From contig NZ_BMTP01000007.1 in the NCBI RefSeq assembly GCF_014649735.1, positions 310,001 through 374,000 of the forward strand: DNA of 64,000 nt, written 5' to 3'. Shown piece after piece: positions 16,641-24,688 of this stretch. This DNA is from Streptomyces lavendofoliae (lineage in GTDB: Bacteria; Actinomycetota; Actinomycetes; Streptomycetales; Streptomycetaceae). Each line of letters starts with the position of its first letter. Position 1 is the stretch's first letter. The position numbers and the translations under genes were made by a program. The notes beneath the pieces were generated by a model, which was not told where the DNA came from, searched no databases, and worked only from the letters and a program-made list of their open reading frames with translations.

Positions 16641-16854
16641 TCAGGGAGGCGCCCCACGGGCCCTGCGCGCTGTCCCCAGCGCGGTCCGGTCGGTGCCGTC
16701 GTACGAAGTCCAGCGAACCTGAGGGTTCCGCACCGCACCACGCAGGTCGGTCATGGCGGCGAGGACGTTCGACGTGCCCGAGGCGTTCGCCCCGAACGTC
16801 AGCCGGCTCGTCGCGCGGTGACCGCACATTGGCCGTGCGGAATCCCAGCAGCAT
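16641..16854 (-). pseudogene. Remnant of an AAA-family (RecF/SMC-like) ATPase
   Basis: Two pieces of one family occur in different frames. From ATG at 16854 the reading MLLGFRTANVRSPRDEP matches the N-terminus of actinobacterial AAA ATPases. A shift then gives RLTFGANASGTSNVLAAMTD, LRGAVRNPQVRW, which is the P-loop region. The P-loop lysine (GxxxxGKS) is replaced by Thr, and the sequence between the two pieces is missing. The rest of the gene (several hundred residues) is absent. This is a decayed, internally deleted fragment with no likely product. Confidence 0.65.
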
Positions 16855-16891
16855 GCCGGCCCCTCTCCGCCGCCGGCGTAGTAGGTGGGCA

Positions 16892-16930
16892 CGACAGCGG
16901 CGCGGCCAGGTTCGGGCCGCGCCGCTGTCG
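16892..16930 (-). terminator. Perfect 16-pair hairpin terminator
   Basis: Arms 16892-16907 and 16915-16930 pair completely around a 7-base loop, about 30 bases past the stop of the secreted-protein gene at 16962. Confidence 0.82.
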
Positions 16931-16961
16931 ATCCGTGGTGGGCCCTTGGGGAGCCCCCGGG

Positions 16962-17567
16962 TCAGTGGAGCTTGTTGACGGCGGTCTTCGTCGTGGTGCG
17001 GAAGGCGGTCAGCGGGGCGTCCTCGAGGTCGCCCATCTGGCCCCAGCGGACAAGGGTGACGGTGCGGCCGTCGCGGCCGACGGAGAACAGGTGGATGTCG
17101 TTGATGCCGATCTGCGGGTCGGCGGTGTCCAGGCTGTAGACCCAGGCGCCCTCCTCGACGGCGAGCTTGCCGTGGGAGGCGCTGAGGGCCTGCAGACCCG
17201 GGTTCTGCTGCTCCAGCAGGGGGCCGCAGCCGGCGAGGGCCTTGCGGAGGGTGTCGACCAGCTTCACGGCGTCGGCCTCGGTGCGGGCGACGGTGGTGAC
17301 CTGGACGCCGTTGGTGTCCAGCTCGGTGCTGAACTCGCGGTAGCGGGTGTTCTGCGCCGGGATCTTGTACGGGGCGCAGAGGACGCCGCCGTTCTCCGGG
17401 ACGCCGGTGAAGACCTGAGTGGCGGTCCACGGCGTCGACGACGGCGGCATCTGGGAGGCGTCGAGGAACGCGGGCTGGGCGGCGGCCTGCGCCGGGGCCG
17501 TGGCGAGGGCCGCGAGGCCCAGGGCGGCAGCGGCGGCGGTGGCGAGTGCGGTACGGAGCTTGTTCAT
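16962..17567 (-). CDS. Secreted protein of unknown function
   Basis: 201 residues from ATG at 17567, with a G-rich site upstream. A classic signal peptide (MNKLRTALATAAAAALGLAA, ending near APAQAAAQP) is followed by a single globular domain of about 165 residues with two cysteines (GVLCAPYK and LAGCGPLL). The C-terminal half contains VYSLDTADPQIGINDIHLFSV. It loosely recalls extracellular sensor-type domains attached to actinobacterial kinases, but I cannot assign a family. It is divergent from a membrane-anchored HTH protein across 167 bases, which hints at a functional link. Confidence 0.7.
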   Translation of the reverse strand: MNKLRTALATAAAAALGLAALATAPAQAAAQPAFLDASQMPPSSTPWTATQVFTGVPENGGVLCAPYKIPAQNTRYREFSTELDTNGVQVTTVARTEADAVKLVDTLRKALAGCGPLLEQQNPGLQALSASHGKLAVEEGAWVYSLDTADPQIGINDIHLFSVGRDGRTVTLVRWGQMGDLEDAPLTAFRTTTKTAVNKLH

Positions 17568-17734
17568 GGTGGTGGATCCCCCGTCGGGTCTTTCGTTCGG
17601 TCGGTGCTCAACCAGCGTGGGGCCGGCGCCCGCCGCCTGCAACGATCAAGCGCCCACCATCCGTCCCGGAACCATTCCACCCCCGCTGACGTGCAAGGAC
17701 GTGAAGGGTGGGACATGTGATCAAGGGGGATGGA

Positions 17735-18904
17735 ATGCCGAAGGACGCCGCCGTCGAGGAGTTCGCGGGGCTCGTGCGCGCGCTCAAGGCGCGGGACGGG
17801 AGGAGTTACGAGGCGCTGGGCCGGCGGCTGAGCGTCAGCGCGTCCACCCTCCACCGCTACTGCTCCGGCGCGACCGTCCCGGAGGAGTTCGCCGTGGTCG
17901 GCCGCCTCGCCCTGCTGTGCGGTGCGGACGAGGAGGAACGGCGGGCCCTGGAGGCGGCCTGGACGGAGGCGGACCGCGCCCGCCGCCGAGCGGCCTCGCC
18001 CGTGCCCTCGCCTGCGCCTGTGCCGGCCGCGCCGGAACCGCACCCGGAACCGTCCGCGCCGGAACCGGGCCCCGCCCCGGCCCCGACCGCGCCGGAAGCG
18101 CCCCGCGTCCGCCCCCGTCGTGGCGCCCCCGCTCCCCTCCTCGTCGCCGCCGCCGTCGCCCTCGTCGTGCTCGCCCTCGCCGCCGCCCTGCTCGGCCGGC
18201 CCACCCGTACGCCTTCCGCTCCCGCTTCCACCCCTCCGGGGCGGGCCGCGGCCCCCCTCCCCTTCACCTGGACCATCGGCTCCGAGCTCTGGCAGGGCGG
18301 CTGCGGGCACACCTACCTCGTGGACCGGGCCCCCCGCGCGGTCGCCCCGCCGCCGGTCGCGGCCGACTCCGGGGCATGGGCCGGGAAACACGGTGCCGTG
18401 CACGGCGGGGAGGCGCTGGTGCGGATCACGCTCCAGGGCCGGTCGCCGTCCGACGCCGTCGTGCTCCAGGCCCTGCACGTGCGCGTGGTCGACCGGGCCG
18501 CGCCGCTGCCGTGGAACGCGTACCGGATGGACAACGGGTGCGGCGGCGCCGTCACCCCGCGCCACTTCGCCGTGGACCTCGACCGGCCGCGCCCGCTCGC
18601 GAGGCCCGTCGACGGCCTTGACGCCTCCGGCGCCGAGGTCCGGAGGATCCCGGCCGTCTCCTTCCCGTACAAGGTCACCTCCTCCGACCCCGAGGTCCTC
18701 CTCGTCTCCGCCCGGACGGCGGGCTGCGACTGCCGCTGGTACCTGGAGCTGGAGTGGAGCGCCGGGGGCCGTTCGGGGACGGTGCGGATCACGGACGGCG
18801 GAAAGCCGTTCCGCACGAGCGGGACCAAAGGGAGGCCGACGTACCTGTACGACTCCGCCGAAGGGCGCTGGATCACAGACGCGGAGTCTGGACAGACCGG
18901 GTGA
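17735..18904 (+). CDS. Membrane-anchored helix-turn-helix protein with extracytoplasmic domain
   Basis: 389 residues from ATG at 17735, chosen for AAGGGGGA just upstream; an in-frame ATG at 17708 lacks a site. Residues about 8-70 form an XRE-type helix-turn-helix (YEALGRRLSVSASTLHRYCS). A Pro/Ala/Glu-rich linker follows, then one transmembrane segment (LLVAAAVALVVLALAAALLG, about 140-160), and a C-terminal extracytoplasmic domain with four cysteines that may form disulfides. The layout is that of a one-component membrane regulator that could couple an external signal to DNA binding. Targets are unknown; the divergent secreted-protein gene is a candidate. Confidence 0.75.
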   Translation: MPKDAAVEEFAGLVRALKARDGRSYEALGRRLSVSASTLHRYCSGATVPEEFAVVGRLALLCGADEEERRALEAAWTEADRARRRAASPVPSPAPVPAAPEPHPEPSAPEPGPAPAPTAPEAPRVRPRRGAPAPLLVAAAVALVVLALAAALLGRPTRTPSAPASTPPGRAAAPLPFTWTIGSELWQGGCGHTYLVDRAPRAVAPPPVAADSGAWAGKHGAVHGGEALVRITLQGRSPSDAVVLQALHVRVVDRAAPLPWNAYRMDNGCGGAVTPRHFAVDLDRPRPLARPVDGLDASGAEVRRIPAVSFPYKVTSSDPEVLLVSARTAGCDCRWYLELEWSAGGRSGTVRITDGGKPFRTSGTKGRPTYLYDSAEGRWITDAESGQTG

Positions 18905-18930
18905 CCGATGAGTAACTTCGACTGACACAG

Positions 18931-18948
18931 GCTGAGCAAGCGCTTAGC
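18931..18948. promoter_or_regulatory. Palindromic operator candidate upstream of acyl-CoA dehydrogenase
   Basis: GCTGAGCAAGCGCTTAGC contains the outer inverted repeat GCTnAGC...GCTnAGC and the core AAGCGCTT. It lies about 60 bases before the GTG start at 19007, in the likely promoter. A TetR-type regulator of fatty-acid degradation is a reasonable guess, but none is encoded next to it. Confidence 0.45.
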
Positions 18949-19006
18949 CGGATGCGGCACAACCGCAGCGAACGACCGTAGCCAGCGACACCACGAGGAG
19001 GCGTCC

Positions 19007-20164
19007 GTGCGCCGTACCGTTTTCAACGAGGACCACGAGGCGTTCCGGGAGACCATCCGCGCCTTCATCGAGGCCGAGGTCGTCCCCGTCTACGACGAGT
19101 GGTTCGCGGCCGGTCAGGCGCCGCGCGACTTCTACTACAAGCTCGGCGAGCTGGGCGTCTTCGGCATCAACGTGCCCGAGGAATTCGGCGGCGCGGGTCT
19201 GGACACCCACAAGTTCGAGGCCGTCCTGTACGAGGAGACCGCCCGCGCGGGCGTCCAGTTCGGCGGCTCCGGCGTGCACGTGCTGCTGGCTCTGCCGTAC
19301 CTCAAGATGCTCGCCACGGACGAGCAGAAGAAGCGCTACCTGCCGAAGTTCGTCTCCGGCGAGGAGATGTGGGCGCTGGCGATGACCGAGCCGGGCACCG
19401 GCTCCGACGTCGCGGGCATGAAGACCACCGCCAAGCTCTCCGAGGACGGCACGCACTACGTCCTCAACGGCGCCAAGACCTTCATCACCGGCGGTGTGCA
19501 CGCGGACCGCGTGATCGTCTGCGCCCGCACCTCCGCCCCCACCGCCGAGGACCGCCGCTTCGGCATCTCGCTCTTCGCGGTGGACACCAGGTCCGAGGGC
19601 TACTCCATCGGCCGCAAGCTGGACAAGCTGGGCCTGCGCACCTCCGACACCGCCGAGCTGGCCTTCGTCGACGTCAAGGTGCCGGTCGAGGACCTCCTCG
19701 GCGAGGAGGGCAAGGGCTTCTCCTACCTCGGCCACAACCTGGCCTCCGAGCGCTGGGGCATCGCCTTCGGCGCCTACGCGCAGGCCGCGGCGGCGATCCG
19801 GTTCGCGCAGCAGTACGTGACCGACCGCACGGTCTTCGGCAAGCCGGTCGCCCACTTCCAGAACACCAAGTTCGAGCTGGCCGCCTGCCAGGCCGAGGTC
19901 GACGCCGCCCAGGCCGTCGCCGACCGCGCCCTGGAGGCCCTGGACGCGGGCGAGCTGACCCCGGCCGAGGCCGCCAGCGCCAAGCTGTTCTGCACCGAGG
20001 TCGCCCACCGCGTGATCGACCGCTGCCTCCAGCTGCACGGCGGCTACGGCTACATGAACGAGTACCCGATCGCCCGCCTGTACGCGGACAACCGCGTCAA
20101 CCGCATCTACGGCGGCACCAGCGAGATCATGAAGACGATCATCGCGAAGTCGATGGGCCTGTAG
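19007..20164 (+). CDS. Acyl-CoA dehydrogenase (long-chain/isovaleryl type active site)
   Basis: 385 residues from GTG at 19007, with GAGGAGG upstream. It has the acyl-CoA dehydrogenase signatures AMTEPGTGSDVAG and LQLHGGYGYMNEYPIARLYA. The common catalytic Glu position near the C-terminus is Gly here (IYGGTSEI), while Glu248 in NLASERWGI occupies the alternative position used by long-chain and isovaleryl-CoA dehydrogenases. It should oxidise an acyl-CoA to a 2-enoyl-CoA with FAD and pass electrons to ETF. It is coupled to a thioesterase gene five bases downstream. Confidence 0.92.
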   Translation: MRRTVFNEDHEAFRETIRAFIEAEVVPVYDEWFAAGQAPRDFYYKLGELGVFGINVPEEFGGAGLDTHKFEAVLYEETARAGVQFGGSGVHVLLALPYLKMLATDEQKKRYLPKFVSGEEMWALAMTEPGTGSDVAGMKTTAKLSEDGTHYVLNGAKTFITGGVHADRVIVCARTSAPTAEDRRFGISLFAVDTRSEGYSIGRKLDKLGLRTSDTAELAFVDVKVPVEDLLGEEGKGFSYLGHNLASERWGIAFGAYAQAAAAIRFAQQYVTDRTVFGKPVAHFQNTKFELAACQAEVDAAQAVADRALEALDAGELTPAEAASAKLFCTEVAHRVIDRCLQLHGGYGYMNEYPIARLYADNRVNRIYGGTSEIMKTIIAKSMGL

Positions 20165-20169
20165 CACCT

Positions 20170-21054
20170 GTGACCGAAAGCGCGAAGCCGCTGGACGACC
20201 TGCTCGATCTGCTCGACCTGGAGCGGATCGAGCAGGACATCTTCCGGGGCGAGTCCCGCTCGGCGATCGTCCCGCGCGTCTTCGGCGGGCAGGTCGCCGC
20301 GCAGGCGCTGGTGGCGGCCGGCCGGACCGTTCCCGAGGACCGGCACGCCCACTCCCTGCACGCGTACTTCCTGCGCCCCGGCGACCCCGGCGCGCCGATC
20401 GTCTACACCGTGGACCGCATCCGCGACGGGCGGTCGTTCACCACGCGCCGGGTCGTCGCCGTGCAGCACGGGCATCCGATCTTCCACCTGTCGGCGTCGT
20501 TCCAGGCGTACGAGGAGGGTCTGGAGCACCAGGCGGACATGCCGCCCGCCCCGGCTCCGGAGACGCTGCCGACGGCCGCCGAGCTCCTCCCCCGGTACGC
20601 GGACCGGTTCGCCCACCCCGACACCGTGGACCGCTTCCTGGAGGCCCGGGGCGCGGTCGACCTGCGGTACGTCGAGGAGCCGCCGTTCGGCACGGCGGGC
20701 ACGGCCCGGGAGCCCCGCTCCCAGGTGTGGTTCCGCACCAACGGCAAGCTCGCCGACGACCCCCTGCTGCACGTGTGCCTGGCGACGTACGTCTCCGACA
20801 TGACGCTGCTCGACTCGGTGCTCCTCGCCCACGGGCGCGGCGGCTGGGCGGTCGGCGACGTGGTCGGCGCCTCGCTCGACCACGCCATGTGGTTCCACCG
20901 CCCCTTCCGGGCGGACGAGTGGCTGCTGTACGACCAGGAGTCGCCGTCGTCCTCGGGCGGCCGGGGCCTGGGCCAGGCCCGGATCTACACGCAGGACGGC
21001 CGGCTGGCGATCTCCGTCATCCAGGAGGGCGTGGTGCGCGTCCCGCGCGGGTGA
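20170..21054 (+). CDS. Acyl-CoA thioesterase II (TesB-like)
   Basis: 294 residues from GTG at 20170, only five bases after the acyl-CoA dehydrogenase stop, so translation is probably coupled. Double hot-dog fold markers include RVFGGQVAAQALVAAGRTVP, HAYFLRPGD, the C-terminal SLDHAMWFHRPFRADEWLLY and the final GLGQARIYTQDGRLAISVIQ. The Asp in SLDHAM and later polar residues form the TesB catalytic set. It hydrolyses acyl-CoA to free acid and CoA, and may relieve CoA trapping during beta-oxidation. Confidence 0.92.
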   Translation: MTESAKPLDDLLDLLDLERIEQDIFRGESRSAIVPRVFGGQVAAQALVAAGRTVPEDRHAHSLHAYFLRPGDPGAPIVYTVDRIRDGRSFTTRRVVAVQHGHPIFHLSASFQAYEEGLEHQADMPPAPAPETLPTAAELLPRYADRFAHPDTVDRFLEARGAVDLRYVEEPPFGTAGTAREPRSQVWFRTNGKLADDPLLHVCLATYVSDMTLLDSVLLAHGRGGWAVGDVVGASLDHAMWFHRPFRADEWLLYDQESPSSSGGRGLGQARIYTQDGRLAISVIQEGVVRVPRG

Positions 21055-21067
21055 TTTCCTTGGCGTC

Positions 21068-21547
21068 ATGGAGACGTTGACGGGGGGAACGGCCCTGGCG
21101 CTGGCGGGTGTCCTGCTGGGAACGCTGGGCACGCTCATAGGCCAGCACCTGGCGACCCGGGTCGAGAGCCGGCGGCACCAGTGGGAGCGGGCCGCCACCG
21201 AACGCGCGGAGCGCAAGGCGGCCATCATGGACTTCCTCGGCTCGGCCCAGCGGATCGAGCTGGTGCTGGACCGGAGGACCCTGGGGCCGGCGGAACCGTG
21301 CGGCGCCGACGAGGAGGCGCTGCACGAACTCTGGCTGGCGAAGAAGTCCGTCGAACTGGTCTGCGGCCACGAGACGGCGCAGGCCGCGCAGGACTACGCG
21401 GAGGCGCTGCACATCCGCGTGCGCAACGGCGCCGCGGACGCGCCGCGGTCCGCCAAACGGGAACGGCGGCACGCCTTCATGGAGGCGGCGCGCGGCGAGC
21501 TGGGCAGCGGGGGCACCCGGCTGAAGCGCCGGGGAGCCACCCGCTGA
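21068..21547 (+). CDS. Small N-terminally membrane-anchored protein of unknown function
   Basis: 159 residues. Residues about 5-28 form a single hydrophobic segment (GTALALAGVLLGTLGTLIGQ). A charged, largely helical region follows (SRRHQWERAATERAERKAAI), probably coiled coil, facing the cytoplasm. There is no catalytic motif and no family I recognise. It starts 13 bases after the thioesterase stop but has a poor ribosome site, so it may depend on read-through from that operon. Its end is 13 bases from a convergent gene. Confidence 0.6.
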   Translation: METLTGGTALALAGVLLGTLGTLIGQHLATRVESRRHQWERAATERAERKAAIMDFLGSAQRIELVLDRRTLGPAEPCGADEEALHELWLAKKSVELVCGHETAQAAQDYAEALHIRVRNGAADAPRSAKRERRHAFMEAARGELGSGGTRLKRRGATR

Positions 21548-21560
21548 GGCGCCGCACCCG

Positions 21561-22328
21561 TCAGAGCAGCCCGGCCGCGTCCAGCAGGTACGCCGTCATC
21601 GGCTCGTAGAAGCGCGGGTCGACGACATGGTCGTCGAGCGGGACCGTGACCTGGAGGGTGCCCTCCGCCTCGCCGATGAACAGGGCCGGGTCGTTGCAGT
21701 CGGCGTACCCGATGGAGTCGATGCCCCGCTGGCCGGCGCGGCCCGCCCAGCCGTGGTCGGCCACGACGAGGTCGGGCTGGACGTCCAGGCGGTCGAGGAC
21801 GGCGTTCATCGGCTCCGGCGAGTGGGTGTGCCACAGGCTCGCGCCGCGCTCGAAGACCGCCACGTCCGCGAACTGCACGACGTACCCCTCGTCCGCCACG
21901 AGCCCGCCGGGGATGCGCACGATGTCGCACCCGGCAGCGCGCAGCGCGGCGGCGGTGCCGCTGTGCACGTCCAGCAGCGCCCCGGGGTGCCCGGTGGCGA
22001 ACAGCACCCGCTGCCTCCCCGCGGCGGCCTTGCGCAGCCGCGCGGCCATCCGGTCCAGGGCGTCGACGGTCAGCTCGGGGTCGATGGTGTCCTGTCCGGC
22101 CCGGTGCGCCGGGTCGTCGTTCACCCCGCAGCGCTCCGCCATCACGGCGAGCACGTCCTGCTCGTCGGTCCACCGGTCGCCCAGCTCCAGGCCGAGCCAG
22201 TAGTGGCGGTCGCCGTTCGCCAGCTTGCGGTAGTGGGAGAGGTTGTTGTCGCGGGGCGTCGCGACGTTTCCGGCGATACGGGTGCGGAGGAGGTGCTCGA
22301 CGAGGGCGGCGCGGCTGGGTATCGGCAT
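21561..22328 (-). CDS. Conserved actinobacterial phosphatase-like protein
   Basis: 255 residues from ATG at 22328. The sequence includes NLSHYRKLANGDRHYWLGLE, the GHPGALLDVH block, VVADHGWAGRAGQRGIDSIG and YADCNDPALFIGEAEG. Close relatives in Streptomyces are commonly labelled phosphatase, but I see no well-defined phosphatase motif, so the label is from recall rather than from residues. Repeated His and Asp residues (GHPG, HTHS, ADHGW, DCNDP) could bind metal. It is a cytoplasmic single-domain protein, convergent with the small membrane protein gene and upstream of a TetR gene on the same strand. Confidence 0.6.
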   Translation of the reverse strand: MPIPSRAALVEHLLRTRIAGNVATPRDNNLSHYRKLANGDRHYWLGLELGDRWTDEQDVLAVMAERCGVNDDPAHRAGQDTIDPELTVDALDRMAARLRKAAAGRQRVLFATGHPGALLDVHSGTAAALRAAGCDIVRIPGGLVADEGYVVQFADVAVFERGASLWHTHSPEPMNAVLDRLDVQPDLVVADHGWAGRAGQRGIDSIGYADCNDPALFIGEAEGTLQVTVPLDDHVVDPRFYEPMTAYLLDAAGLL

Positions 22329-22366
22329 GGCTCCATTGTGCCGCCCCGCCACCCTCGGTGGCGGCG

Positions 22367-22984
22367 TCATTCCGCCCCGTGGACGTGCCGGGCCTCGCCG
22401 GCGCCCGAGGCGGCCAGCGAGCCGAACGCCCCTTGCGCCAGACGGCGCAACAGGGACTCCATGGCGGTACGGCCGAGCAGCCCGATGTGCGGGGTGGAGT
22501 TGAGCAGGCCGAAGACGGCGTGGACGGTGGCCCGCGCCTCCGCCTCCGGGGGCGCCGGGTACAGCTCGCGGACGGCGGTGACCCACAGCTCGACGTACTG
22601 GCGCTGGAGCTGGCGCACCCTCTTCCGGTCGCTCTCCCGCAGGCGGTCCAGTTCGCGGTCGTGCAGGGTGATCAGGGGGCGGTCGTCGAGCGCGAAGTCG
22701 ATGTGCCCGTCGATGAGCGAGCCGAGCAGCGCCTCGGGGTCGCCCGCCGCCTCCCGCACGCGTCGCCGGCCGCCGTCGAGGAGCCGTTCGCTGATGCCTA
22801 CCAGCAGCTCGGCGAGCATGGCGTCCTTGCCGGGGAAGTGCCGGTAGAGGCCGGGGCCGCTGATGCCGACGGCGGCTCCTATCTCGTCGACGCCCACGCC
22901 GTGGAAGCCGCGCTCGGCGAAGAGGCGGGCGGCCTCCTTGAGGATCTGTTCGCGGCGCGTCGGGGCGTCGGTCCTGGTGCTCAT
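22367..22984 (-). CDS. TetR-family regulator of the leucine/isovalerate operon
   Basis: 205 residues. The N-terminal TetR helix-turn-helix is clear (RREQILKEAARLFAERGFHG, VGVDEIGAAVGISGPGLYRH). The C-terminal ligand domain is helical, without a recognisable signature. It is divergent from the methylcrotonyl-CoA carboxylase operon, with two matching 16-base palindromes in the 80-base gap. It therefore very probably represses that operon and itself, with an acyl-CoA of leucine degradation as the likely inducer. The inducer is inferred from context. Confidence 0.88.
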   Translation of the reverse strand: MSTRTDAPTRREQILKEAARLFAERGFHGVGVDEIGAAVGISGPGLYRHFPGKDAMLAELLVGISERLLDGGRRRVREAAGDPEALLGSLIDGHIDFALDDRPLITLHDRELDRLRESDRKRVRQLQRQYVELWVTAVRELYPAPPEAEARATVHAVFGLLNSTPHIGLLGRTAMESLLRRLAQGAFGSLAASGAGEARHVHGAE

Positions 22985-23005
22985 GGATCGATTCTAGACA
23001 AGGCG

Positions 23006-23021
23006 GTTAGCGGTCGTTAAC
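23006..23021. promoter_or_regulatory. Operator palindrome 1 (TetR regulator / leucine operon)
   Basis: GTTAGCGGTCGTTAAC is a near-perfect inverted repeat (arms of 7, one mismatch, centre 2). A second copy lies 29 bases away at 23035. Both fall between the divergent TetR and carboxylase genes. Confidence 0.65.
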
Positions 23022-23034
23022 CTGTGGGGCATAC

Positions 23035-23050
23035 GTTAACGCTCATTAAC
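23035..23050. promoter_or_regulatory. Operator palindrome 2 (TetR regulator / leucine operon)
   Basis: GTTAACGCTCATTAAC has the same 7-2-7 architecture as the copy at 23006, with one arm mismatch. The shared consensus is GTTARCG-NN-CRTTAAC. It ends 14 bases before the carboxylase start at 23065. Confidence 0.65.
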
Positions 23051-23064
23051 CTGGGGGCGACACG

Positions 23065-24681
23065 ATGCAACAGGCACCGGTGCTGTCGAGCGCGGCGGAT
23101 CCCGCGTCCGCGGCCTGGCAGGCCAACGAGGCGGCGCACCACGAGCTGGCCGGCGAACTCCGCGCCCGGCTGGCCGCCGCCCGGCTCGGGGGCGGTGAGA
23201 AGGCCCGTGCCCGGCACACCGCGCGCGGCAAGCTGCTGCCGCGCGACCGCGTCGACACCCTCCTGGACCCCGGCTCTCCGTTCCTGGAGCTGGCCCCGCT
23301 GGCGGCCGAGGGGATGTACGACGGCCAGGCGCCCGCCGCCGGGGTGATCGCCGGGGTGGGCCGGGTCGCCGGCCGCGAGGTGGTCGTCGTGGCGAACGAC
23401 GCGACCGTCAAGGGCGGCACGTACTACCCGATGACGGTCAAGAAGCACCTGCGCGCCCAGGAGGTGGCCCTGGAGAACCGCCTCCCGTGCCTCTACCTCG
23501 TCGACTCCGGCGGCGCGTTCCTGCCCAGGCAGGACGAGGTGTTCCCCGACCGGGAGCACTTCGGGCGGATCTTCTACAACCAGGCCCGCATGTCCGGCGC
23601 GGGCATCCCGCAGATCGCCGCCGTCCTCGGCTCGTGCACGGCCGGCGGGGCGTACGTCCCGGCGATGAGCGACGAGGCCGTGATCGTGCGCAACCAGGGC
23701 ACGATCTTCCTGGGCGGTCCGCCGCTGGTGAAGGCGGCGACCGGCGAGGTCGTCACCGCCGAGGAGCTGGGCGGCGGCGAGGTCCACTCCCGTACGTCCG
23801 GCGTCACCGACCACCTCGCCGAGGACGACGCCCACGCGCTGCGCATCGTGCGCAACATCGTGGCGACGCTCCCCGCCCGCGGCCCGCTGCCCTGGCCGGT
23901 GGAGCCCGTCGAGGAGCCAAAGGTAGACCCGGCGGGGCTGTACGGCGCGGTGCCGGTCGACTCGCGCACGCCCTACGACGCCCGCGAGATCGTCGCGCGG
24001 ATCGTGGACGGGTCCCGGTTCCAGGAGTTCAAGGCGGAGTTCGGGCAGACCCTGGTCACCGGCTTCGCCCGGATCCACGGCCACCCGGTGGGGATCGTCG
24101 CCAACAACGGCATCCTGTTCGCCGAGTCGGCCCAGAAGGGCGCCCACTTCATCGAGCTGTGCGACCAGCGCGGTATCCCGCTGCTGTTCCTCCAGAACAT
24201 CTCCGGCTTCATGGTCGGCCGGGACTACGAGGCGGGCGGCATCGCCAAGCACGGCGCCAAGATGGTCACCGCCGTCGCCTGCACGCGCGTACCGAAGCTG
24301 ACGGTCGTCGTCGGCGGTTCGTACGGCGCGGGCAACTACTCCATGTGCGGCCGGGCCTACAGCCCCCGCTTCCTGTGGATGTGGCCCAACGCCAAGATCT
24401 CCGTCATGGGCGGCGAGCAGGCCGCCTCCGTCCTGGCCACGGTCAAGCGCGACCAGATCGAGGCGCGCGGGGAGTCCTGGTCCGCCGAGGACGAGGAGGC
24501 GTTCAAGGACCCGATCCGCGCCCAGTACGAACAGCAGGGCAACGCCTACTACGCGACGGCCCGGCTCTGGGACGACGGCGTGATCGACCCGCTGGAGACC
24601 CGCCAGGTGCTGGGTCTGGCCCTGACCGCATGTGCCAACGCCCCGCTGGGTGAGCCCGGCTTCGGCGTCTTCCGGATGTGA
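23065..24681 (+). CDS. accD1: Methylcrotonyl-CoA carboxylase, carboxyltransferase (beta) subunit
   Basis: 538 residues. The two crotonase-like carboxyltransferase domains are intact: KKHLRAQEVALENRLPCLYL, the SGGAFLPRQDEVFPD block and the second-domain GIVANNGILFAESAQKGAHF followed by MVGRDYEAGGIAKHGAKM. These are features of the 3-methylcrotonyl-CoA type rather than acetyl- or propionyl-CoA carboxylases. It transfers carboxyl from biotin to 3-methylcrotonyl-CoA in leucine catabolism. It is the first gene of a four-gene operon; the alpha subunit starts seven bases after its stop. The symbol follows mycobacterial/Streptomyces usage. Confidence 0.92.
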   Translation: MQQAPVLSSAADPASAAWQANEAAHHELAGELRARLAAARLGGGEKARARHTARGKLLPRDRVDTLLDPGSPFLELAPLAAEGMYDGQAPAAGVIAGVGRVAGREVVVVANDATVKGGTYYPMTVKKHLRAQEVALENRLPCLYLVDSGGAFLPRQDEVFPDREHFGRIFYNQARMSGAGIPQIAAVLGSCTAGGAYVPAMSDEAVIVRNQGTIFLGGPPLVKAATGEVVTAEELGGGEVHSRTSGVTDHLAEDDAHALRIVRNIVATLPARGPLPWPVEPVEEPKVDPAGLYGAVPVDSRTPYDAREIVARIVDGSRFQEFKAEFGQTLVTGFARIHGHPVGIVANNGILFAESAQKGAHFIELCDQRGIPLLFLQNISGFMVGRDYEAGGIAKHGAKMVTAVACTRVPKLTVVVGGSYGAGNYSMCGRAYSPRFLWMWPNAKISVMGGEQAASVLATVKRDQIEARGESWSAEDEEAFKDPIRAQYEQQGNAYYATARLWDDGVIDPLETRQVLGLALTACANAPLGEPGFGVFRM

Positions 24682-24688
24682 GGGACTG

